A DNA stretch of 64,000 nucleotides from Acanthosepion esculentum (Eukaryota; Mollusca; Cephalopoda; Sepiida; Sepiidae): contig OZ038500.1 in assembly GCA_964036315.1 (NCBI GenBank), forward strand, positions 62,116,602 through 62,180,601, written 5' to 3'. Below, piece after piece: positions 56,768 to 64,000 of the stretch. Within the stretch, counting starts at the first letter, position 1; every line of letters starts with the position of its first letter. The notes below the pieces were generated by a model that made no database searches, was not told the DNA's origin, and saw only the letters and a list, made by a program, of their open reading frames with translations. The translations under genes were made by a program, and so were the position numbers.

Positions 56768-57776
56768 AAGTTGTTTTTTTTTTCCAACATCTTTTTTTTT
56801 TATTTTGTTTTATTTATTTAGTACTATAATGATCAATTTTGTACTGATGAAGAACATTAAGATTAAGAATTATTTTTTATTTCTATCAACAAGAACTATT
56901 TTTTTCAACATCTTTTTTATTTTATTTATTTAGTACTCTCTATAATGATCAATTTTGTACTGATGAAGAACATTAAGATTAAGAATTATTTTTTATTTCT
57001 ATCAACAAGAACTATTTTTTTCAACATCTTTTTTATTTTATTTATTTAGTACTCTCTATAATGATCAATTTTGTACTGATGAAGAACATTAAGATTAAGA
57101 ATTATTTTTTATTTCTATCAACAAGAACTATTTTTTTCAACATCTTTTTTATTTTATTTATTTAGTACTCTCTATAATGATCAATTTTGTACTGATGAAG
57201 AACATTAAGATTAAGAATTATTTTTTATTTCTATCAACAAGAACTATTTTTTTCAACATCTTTTTTATTTTATTTATTTAGTACTCTCTATAATGATCAA
57301 TTTTGTACTGATGAAGAACATTAAGATTAAGAATTATTTTTATTTCTATCAACAAGAACTATTTTTTTCAACATCTTTTTTATTTTATTTATTTAGTACT
57401 CTCTATAATGATCAATTTTGTACTGATGAAGAACATTAAGATTAAGAATTATTTTTTATTTCTATCAACAAGAACTATTTTTTTCAACATCTTTTTTATT
57501 TTATTTATTTAGTACTCTCTATAATGATCAATTTTGTACTGATGAAGAACATTAAGATTAAGAATTATTTTTATTTCTATCAACAAGAACTATTTTTTTC
57601 AACATCTTTTTTATTTTATTTATTTAGTACTCTCTATAATGATCAATTTTGTACTGATGAAGAACATTAAGATTAAGAATTATTTTTTATTTCTATCAAC
57701 AAGAACTATTTTTTTCAACATCTTTTTTAATTTATTTATTTAGTACTCTCTATAATGATCAATTTTGTACTGATTA
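56768..57776. repeat. 116-bp satellite array, nine units
   Basis: GTACTGATGAAGAACATTAA recurs with starts at 56841, 56957, 57073, 57189, 57305, 57420, 57536, 57651 and 57767 (last unit diverges after GTACTGAT). Spacings are 116, 116, 116, 116, 115, 116, 115, 116. The inner units are essentially identical; the first and last are diverged, as expected for array edges. The 115-bp units lack one T in the ATTTTTTATTTC tract. Confidence 0.97.
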
Positions 57777-57869
57777 ATAACAATCTACTCAACAGACAAC
57801 ATTTGAATCCTTGTCAGGCTCAAAGTGAATACCCCTATATATACAGACATATATACACTAATTATCTTG

Positions 57870-58131
57870 ACTTACGGCCACATCACATTAAAACACTTGT
57901 TCCTGTACACCATTGAAGTTAAGCAACATGGAGCCTGATCAGTACCTACATGGCTGACCACTTGGGAATACCAGGTGCTGTAAGCTTGGATATGTGGAAG
58001 GTGTAATCAGAAAGTTGAGTTCCAATTATGTCCATTATATTAACTTACGTGCAAAATACCCTTGGGAAAGATATGACTCCACCTCTTCTACCCCCAGCTA
58101 TGAGTTAATTAGTAATCACTAAACCATTATT

Positions 58132-58165
<34 letters not shown>

Positions 58166-58198
58166 AAATATTTTCTGGCTTTGAATAACCAGCAAACT
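57870..58198 (+). mobile_element. 5S rRNA-derived SINE, copy 3
   Basis: 57870-57987 is the best 5S match: CTTACGGCCACATCACATTA, TTGAAGTTAAGCAACATGGA, GCCTGATCAGTACCTACATG, GGCTGACCACTTGGGAATAC and CAGGTGCTGTAAGCTT. It has the full ~118-nt length with the start and end of 5S rRNA intact. The family body follows, with an internal A-run of 28 at 58137-58164 and the AAATATTTTCTGGCTTTGAA block, then a LINE remnant begins. Confidence 0.92.
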
Positions 58199-58199
58199 A

Positions 58200-58480
58200 G
58201 GTTTCACCATTTTACCAGCTAGATGTAACCATAAGTTCTATTCTAATTGTTTCTTTTCTCACACTTCTCACCTGTGGAACTCCCTTCTCACTTCCCTGTC
58301 ATCTACAATCTTCAAAAAATTTAAATGCAATGTCAATCACAATCTTCTGTTTTCCTTAGTCTTGTTCTTTTATTTGTCCTTTCTCTGCACTAAAATCTTC
58401 TCATTCTCTTCTACTCCCAGTAACCCCTTGTTTTCTTAGTGGCTTTATTGTCTTGCTTGGAGTGAAATGATTAAAAGGAA
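58200..58480 (+). pseudogene. LINE C-terminus and 3' end
   Basis: In broken frames: LDVTISSILIVSFLTLLTCG, LPSHFPVIYNLQKI, LNAMSITIFCFP. Ends TTGCTTGGAGTGAAATGATT. Same family as 55140-55615. Confidence 0.78.
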
Positions 58481-59244
58481 AAAAAATAGGAATAATCTTG
58501 GACTACTTAACCTAGATATCAAACTCATTTGTCATCCCCTAACCTCCCTGGTCGTCCAAGATGTCCAATACCCACAGCTGATCGATGTAGTGATCACTCT
58601 GATCCAGGTCCTGCCCTATCCCACATTGTGATTTGCTTTGATCATAAGGCGGCCAAGATCAAATCATCGTCAGATATCCCTGTATTGGGCTGGTCCAAGC
58701 AGGGTGAAGATGCAAAGAAAGGACACTCGAATAATAAAATAAATACTATTTTTATATAAGGTCCTTCATACAACAGTCAGTTTAAAGTCTAGGAGTTCGC
58801 ATGCAGACAATTATCGGCCCAAACTGCTTCTAAGTCGGACGTTACACTTTGTTAACTTGGTAAAGTTTGTTTTGCTGACTTGGTGAAGTTTAGAACTTGG
58901 GGGGGGGGTATTCATTTTTAACTTTAATTAATAATTATTTATCTACATCAAACAAGAATTTTGCTCATATTAAACATGATTCTGCATAATTTTTTTTTTA
59001 CTAGTTTTTAGATTAAATCATATTGCAAAACATTACCTTTATGATTTCCAACCTAACTAATAAGTTTTTTTTCATCTTACAGTGTAGTAAATAAATAGAA
59101 AGTAATACAATTATATGTTATTTTTTCAACATAAAAACAAGTATAGCCTGTAATTTTTATTTTTTCTAACTATTTTGTGATTAAGCAAATTTTTAAATTA
59201 AATTAAAAGACATAAAGAAAATAAATCAGTCTTTTTTTTTTTTT

Positions 59245-60035
59245 CTTAAATCATTTCACCCTAAACAAGGCAGTAATGTCACTAGAATGCAGGGGGGTTA
59301 CAGGAAGTGAAAGAGAATGAGAAGATAGAGAAGACTGAAAATGGGGAGGATTGAGGAAAGGATAAAAAAAGAAACAGGGTTCAAGAAGACAGAAGATGGA
59401 AATTGACATTGCATTTAAACTTTTAAAAATTGTAGTTAACAGGGAAGCAAGAAAAGAAACTGTTAGAGTAGAAGTGGCAGTAAAAGGGTGGGCCCTAGAG
59501 GCCAATCTTGTAACACACTTAAATTCATGTAGTTGGCACACCATCAGAGCAGTTGCCATGAAAATATTTGTAGAAAAGTCATCAGCAAGAAAGTAACTGA
59601 AGTCGAGATGCTTGGTCAGAATTAATTATGTTACAGATCTTTGGATTTTTTTTTTTTTTTTTTCAAGAATCTGAAGATGCACAGCAGAAGCTCCAGACTA
59701 GATATGGCAATAGTATTCCATACACAGACATATGGTAGATTTATAAATGTGCAAGATGAATTCTGACAAGAAAAATCTTCTGGCACAACACAGTGAACCA
59801 ACTTTCCTTACAGCAGATGTAGCAATTGACTCAGTATAGTGACTCCACTTCCTGTTCGTGGAAAACATGAGGCCAAGAAAGTGTAGTGTGTTGCTCTCCT
59901 GGAGTCTATGCTTATGGCAGGCAGAAAAGGTTCTTTATGGTGATTAAATCAAAAGCATTAAAATTTATGAACCCTTTTTTGCCCAATTAATAACTGATTC
60001 AAGGTCCTTTTCAAGAACAGTTGCTAGGTCTACTT
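59245..60035 (-). pseudogene. LINE RT C-terminal half, longest fragment
   Basis: On the minus strand from about 60035: DLATVLEKDLESVINWA, KKGFINFNAFD, LGLMFSTNRKWSHYTESIAT, AVRKVGSLCCARRFFLSEFI, LHIYKSTICLCMEYYCHI, GASAVHLQILEK, then frames to LYKYFHGNCSDGV, HEFKCVTRLASRAHPFT, and the 3' end at 59255. It covers the thumb region after the RT palm; the catalytic motif itself is not present. Stops and frameshifts throughout. Confidence 0.85.
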
Positions 60036-60244
60036 TAATCATAATATGAACTTAAAAAAATCTTATTTGGCCAAATTTGTTTATAAGTTTTTGTACATCA
60101 GTACTTATACCTGTGACTTTTAACTCAGTGTACCTGAAGAGCACATTTGATGCAGACTAGTTTTTAAAATACAGTTTCCAGTAAGAAAATCTAATTGGAA
60201 CTTATTTTTGTATGATTTTCTTTAAACGGAGATTTGTCAATATA

Positions 60245-60425
60245 CTCTGATTTATTTAAACTATTGTTATCAACTTCGTTATAGATTTTATTATAGATAC
60301 AATGTTTCGATCAAGTATGCTCTGACTATCTCCAGGTGTCAATTTTTGGTTGTTCATCTCCTCTGATTTTACTACCTGATCCAAGGATTGACCCTACAAC
60401 TACTAAGTGATTGCAGCACTTTTAA
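60245..60425 (-). repeat. tRNA-SINE 3' half, very diverged
   Basis: TTTATTTAAACTATTGTTAT, ACAATGTTTCGATCAAGTAT, GCTCTGACTATCTCCAGGTG keep the order of the SINE 3' domain in reverse. Single arm only. Confidence 0.55.
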
Positions 60426-61799
60426 TAAACACTTCTTATATTAAAGAGTGATAACAGCTACTGGACCTTAGAAACCTATCTTCCTAAAAAATGTTATAAA
60501 TTTCAACCAACAGTAGTACAAGCTGCTCAGTCAAGGAATGCCAAATATTTCCTTATTAGGAAACTGCTAATATTATCATTACCATATATCTACTGCACCA
60601 ATGCCCCAAGGTATACACATGGTGTATCTTTGGAGCCTTTAAATTCAGATAGTTTTAATATTTGGTTATCATAGCATTTTCAAACTGTTTTTGACAATGT
60701 TGTTTTTATAATAAAATCTATTTTAGCATGTTGGCTACTTCTATAATTAATGTACAAGGTTTCTACAAGAATATTTTACAGTACATGAAATAATGGTGAC
60801 AAAATGGTACATGTACAAAATAAAAGAGACCAATTGATTTGCAATGCAAAATAACATTTATTTAATAAAATTAACAAAAGGAAAGTTTAAGACATTCCTT
60901 TCCTAGAAATAAATTGAATACACAAAAAAAAAATGTATTGAATGTATTTGAGTGTGACTTGCCTGTGTAGGTGTGTTTGTGTGTGAAGCATCCACAGTCC
61001 TTTTTACTTCGGTGTGAAAAGTTGATAGCTTACACTTCAAAAGGAGGAAAAACGGGAAACAAGAGTTCACTTGCTTTTATACCCTCAGGGCTGCTGTTGA
61101 TACTATGTTTATTAAGGGATGCTGCAGATACTATGTTTATTAAGGCACTACACTATAAACAACCAAAGAAGAAAACAATATTTTGAATAAATCAAATTAT
61201 ATAAACAGTTTTAATACATTTCTTTTAAATGCTCATATCTTTTTTTTCTTTTTTTTTTACTTTGTTCTACAGTGAAACATGATTAATAAACTTTTGTTTA
61301 ATGCAAATATATTTATCTTTCATTACCAGATGACATGCTGTCAAAATAAGGATAAAAAGAAAAATCAACTTCTATGCTTAAATGTTTATTTTTATCTCTT
61401 TTCTGAACCAGAATGACCCCCCACCCATCAGTGAGACTCTGTTTTCATAGCAACGGGCAGGTACCATTTCTTGACAAGGCAAATCACTGTAGATTACTCC
61501 ATGGAACGGAGATACCTTTTCATCTGCATGCAATTCCCAGTACTTTTGCTAAAATGCATGGAGCGAGCCAATGTTTTTTTCTGACATTTTCAATACCATT
61601 TTGAAATTTAAGATTTTTGTCCTTACTTTTCTTATTTTCATCTATACAATTACCCATTTTTGATAATGTTTTCAAAGCATTAGATTATATTTATTTAATA
61701 TCCAAATTATTATTTTACAGCTTCACATCTCTACTAAAACGGTTATCATTAAATATATAATATTATATGTGTGTATTTAAGCAGGTTTTATTTTTATGT

Positions 61800-61807
61800 A
61801 TATATAC

Positions 61808-61841
<34 letters not shown>

Positions 61842-61842
61842 C
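61800..61842. repeat. (AT)n(GT)n microsatellite
   Basis: ATATACATATAT followed by about 14 GT units. Confidence 0.95.
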
Positions 61843-61859
61843 AGTAAATTATTTGTAGA

Positions 61860-61980
61860 TAGTGTATCTGTAAAGAAACAAAATAAATAAAAAGACAAGA
61901 GAAAAAAATATTCTTAGCCAATACATTTCATCCTCTGAGAGACTTTATCAAGGTACCTCTTGTCTTTTTATATTTAATAA
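61860..61980 (-). repeat. TTGATAAAGTC...GATGAAATG repeat with inverted ends
   Basis: AATAAAAAGACAAGAG (61883-61900) and CTCTTGTCTTTTTATA (61957-61975) are inverted around ACATTTCATCCTCTGAGAG. Same motif layout as 26600-26700. Confidence 0.65.
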
Positions 61981-62389
61981 TTGTGTATTTGGGCAGCAAC
62001 CCCTCTTTTATACAAGTTTTATTAAAGATGACCGACATGGTAATGTGGTTAAGCTTTTTATTTAATTTTTTTTTCTTGTGTTCATATAAATTTTTTCTTT
62101 TCTGGATAAAGTGCGTAAAAAGTGTCCGAAGGTTCTATATATCCAAGTGCTTTTGGTTATTCTTTTAGCTATTATCAAGGATGCCGCCTTATTTTTATTT
62201 TTAACTGAAGGTGTAGATTTTTATGTAACAGTATTGTATGCTACTATATGTGTGTGCTAGTTTGGGAATAGTGTTTTATTACACAGCCACTAGGAACCAA
62301 CATTTCACTGCGTCTTTACAATGTATATAGATATCAACAGCAGGTGATATAAGTTTCATACAGTATCTGACTATGTATCTGAGATGAGG

Positions 62390-62488
62390 TATTGTAACTA
62401 TTTACATCGCTCAAACTGTTGCCCCCATCTTTATTTCCATATTCACAATGTTTCGGCCCTTGTATGCTCTGACCTTCTTCTAGTAATA
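62390..62488 (-). repeat. tRNA-SINE 3' half next to MITE
   Basis: CTATTTACATCGCTCAAACT...ACAATGTTTCGGCCCTTGTA...CTGACCTTCTTC. The middle part (ATTTATTTCCATATTCACAA TGTTTCGGCCCTTG) is repeated on the other side of the MITE at 63125-63185. Confidence 0.7.
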
Positions 62489-62490
62489 TA

Positions 62491-63090
62491 AAGGGTGTTC
62501 CAATAGCATGGACCCATTTTAAATGTGAATTAAGTTTAATTGTCTAATGATTTTTTTTCTTTTTCTTTCAGATTTAACAACTTAAGTCTTTGGCAATTTC
62601 AACCATGGAAAGATTAACAATCAAACAACATGTTAAAGTTTCAAGAGCGCAATTGGAAAAATTGTTCGTAATTTCAAACAAACTGGGTCGGTTGCACATG
62701 TGAAAACACCATTGCGTGGTCGTTTACGCCGTTCAGTTGAAAACATTGCTGCAGTGCACGAGAATGTGACCGAAAATCCGGACACCTCTATTCATCATCA
62801 CGTGCAGGAATTGAACGTCTCCACAACAACGTTACATCATTTCCAATTGCACTCTCGTTTGGTCGATTATGTTGACCAAAAAATCACGAAGGGCGCAAAA
62901 TGCATTTCTGTTTGAATGTCCATTTTTGTAATAGGCTTTGATAACTTTAACACATCGTTTGATTGTTAATCTTTCTATGGTTGAAGGTGCCAAAGACTTA
63001 AGTTGTTAAATCTGAAAGAAAAAGAAAAAATCATTAGACACTTAAACTTAATTCACATTTAAAATTGGTCCAAGTTATTGGAACACCCTT
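62491..63090. mobile_element. 600-bp mariner-derived fold-back element, TSD TA
   Basis: Terminal inverted repeats of about 150 bp: 62491-62640 and 62941-63090, starting AAGGGTGTTCCAATA and ending TATTGGAACACCCTT. TA flanks both ends. The centre (62641-62920) holds a broken transposase N-terminus: LRRSVENIAAVHENVTENPD and SIHHHVQELNVSTTTLHHF, the helix-turn-helix region of Tc1/mariner-like transposases, without any catalytic DDE/D part. Both arms also contain the start of the transposase gene (MERLTIK...). Non-functional as a coding element. Confidence 0.9.
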
Positions 63091-63234
63091 TAGTTCAACG
63101 AATAACCGAAAACCTTGGATCAACATTTATTTCCATATTCACAATGTTTCGGCCCTTGCATGCTCTGACCTTTTTCAGGTGATATAATTACATTGGAATT
63201 TCAACCAATGGTTTTATGGTGATATATGTTGGAA

Positions 63235-63555
63235 TTCAAACTCAAAGCATTGGATGAGTAATCCAGAAAGTGACTTGATCTAAAGAGTTATGAGTTCAAT
63301 ACTTGGCCACAGGAGAGGGAATAAAAACAAAGAGTTCAGTTACAAAATGGAATTAACTGAAAAGGAGATATTCAAAAAAAGGCATGACACATGGAATTAG
63401 AACAATCTACCTCTATTGACTAAATGAAGGGTTTAGTTCAAAATTCCAACGTATATCAACTGAAGAATGTTGGAGCATACAACAGCTGAAACATCATGAA
63501 TATGGCAGTAAAGATGAGGACAACAGTCTGAACTATGTAAATAGTGTAAAACGTT
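63235..63555 (+). mobile_element. tRNA-derived SINE, 5'-diverged
   Basis: AAGCATTGGATGAGTAATCC, GAGTTATGAGTTCAATACTT (box B-like), AAATGAAGGGTTTAGTTCAA, CTGAAGAATGTTGGAGCATA then CAACAGCTGAAAC, and GATGAGGACAACAGTCTGAA to ATGTAAATAGTGTA. Parallel to 10918-11240. Box A is not clear. Confidence 0.8.
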
Positions 63556-63689
63556 TCATACAGATGTACAAGTAAGCCCACAGCAGCAAAATTGTTTACA
63601 ACAATATACAACATATTAACTAAGCAAACTAAATAGAAAAAAAATGGATAGGTTCGCATATCAACCAGTTCACACTCCTCCCCATCTTT

Positions 63690-63830
63690 TGACCAGGAGT
63701 AGTGGTTTATCCTTTGTTTCCTGTTTAGGATTGGATTTCCAGTTCATTCTAAAGTCTAATTCTCTTTCACTTCCAGTAGCCCTTTGTATCTTTGTGGTGT
63801 CATCACCTTGCTTGGGGTGAATTGATTAAG
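63690..63830 (+). pseudogene. LINE 3' end
   Basis: AGTCTAATTCTCTTTCACTT, CCAGTAGCCCTTTGTATCTT and CACCTTGCTTGGGGTGAATT match the last ~120 bp of the 27405-27925 LINE family. Confidence 0.75.
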
Positions 63831-64000
63831 AAACAAAAGGGGTAAATTGAGGTGTACCTATAGAGATGTCTTTTTAGTGTGTAAAAAAATCCAATAAAAG
63901 AGTGTGAGAAACTTAAATTTTGAGAAGAGTTCTTTATTGGTTTTGGTATAATTATTAGATATGCCTCTTTAGTCAAATAAGTTTAGGGCATTTGTTTGCT

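Larger units (their letters stand above)
40189..64000 (+). other. TMEM245: TMEM245 intron beginning, or gene-free sequence (at least 23.8 kb)
   Basis: The donor TCG|GTAAGT opens an intron and no next TMEM245 exon was recognised to the window end. Stretches 44700-46020, 46660-48600, 49350-50800, 51050-51950, 52320-53400 and 60420-61790 carry no gene, promoter or element I can name beyond A/T-rich sequence and short simple repeats. Confidence 0.6.

Noticed and set aside
57870..57987. A functional 5S rRNA gene
   Set aside because: Too diverged in the central region, joined to a SINE body, and the same join occurs elsewhere.

Overview
This is a eukaryotic, AT-rich, intron-dominated window. Its content fits a coleoid cephalopod (octopus-like) genome: long introns full of microsatellites, tRNA-derived SINEs, decayed LINE 3' ends and LTR fragments. 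The species assignment is inference. The one recognisable host gene is TMEM245 (multi-pass membrane protein, AI-2E transporter/UPF0118 superfamily). It lies on the + strand as eight internal coding exons (13148-40188, 1293 nt, 431 codons) that join in one open frame with GT-AG introns. The first exon(s) lie left of 13148 and the last ones right of 40188; I recognised neither in the window, so the last intron seen is longer than 23.8 kb.

Layout. 1-13147: upstream intron or 5' flank with a 29-bp pyrimidine minisatellite (418-1600), a ~27-unit (AT)n/AACATTTAATT array (2626-3632), LINE remnants, fold-back repeats and SINEs. 13148-40188: TMEM245 exons separated by introns. Intron 13380-22381 holds a LINE remnant split by a 3-kb LTR element (13853-16890) and a solo LTR (17222-18257). 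Later introns hold inverted-dimer repeats with clear target-site duplications (TSDs), LINE 3' ends, 5S rRNA-derived SINE copies and a second solo LTR (35895-36834). 40189-64000: long intron with retroelement remnants, 5S-SINE copies, a full tRNA-SINE (53421-53726), a nine-copy 116-bp satellite (56768-57776) and a 600-bp mariner-derived fold-back element (62491-63090).

The most interesting material is in the repeats. A 5S rRNA-derived SINE family has at least three copies sharing the same non-5S body. A fold-back family is built from two opposed copies of a tRNA-SINE 3' half and inserts as one unit with 10-13 bp TSDs at four of four sites examined. Several otherwise dissimilar repeat families share a CTGA(A/T)GA...stem...GAAAC layout reminiscent of the hammerhead ribozyme core. 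No functional mobile-element protein, ordinary tRNA or rRNA gene, or second host gene was found.
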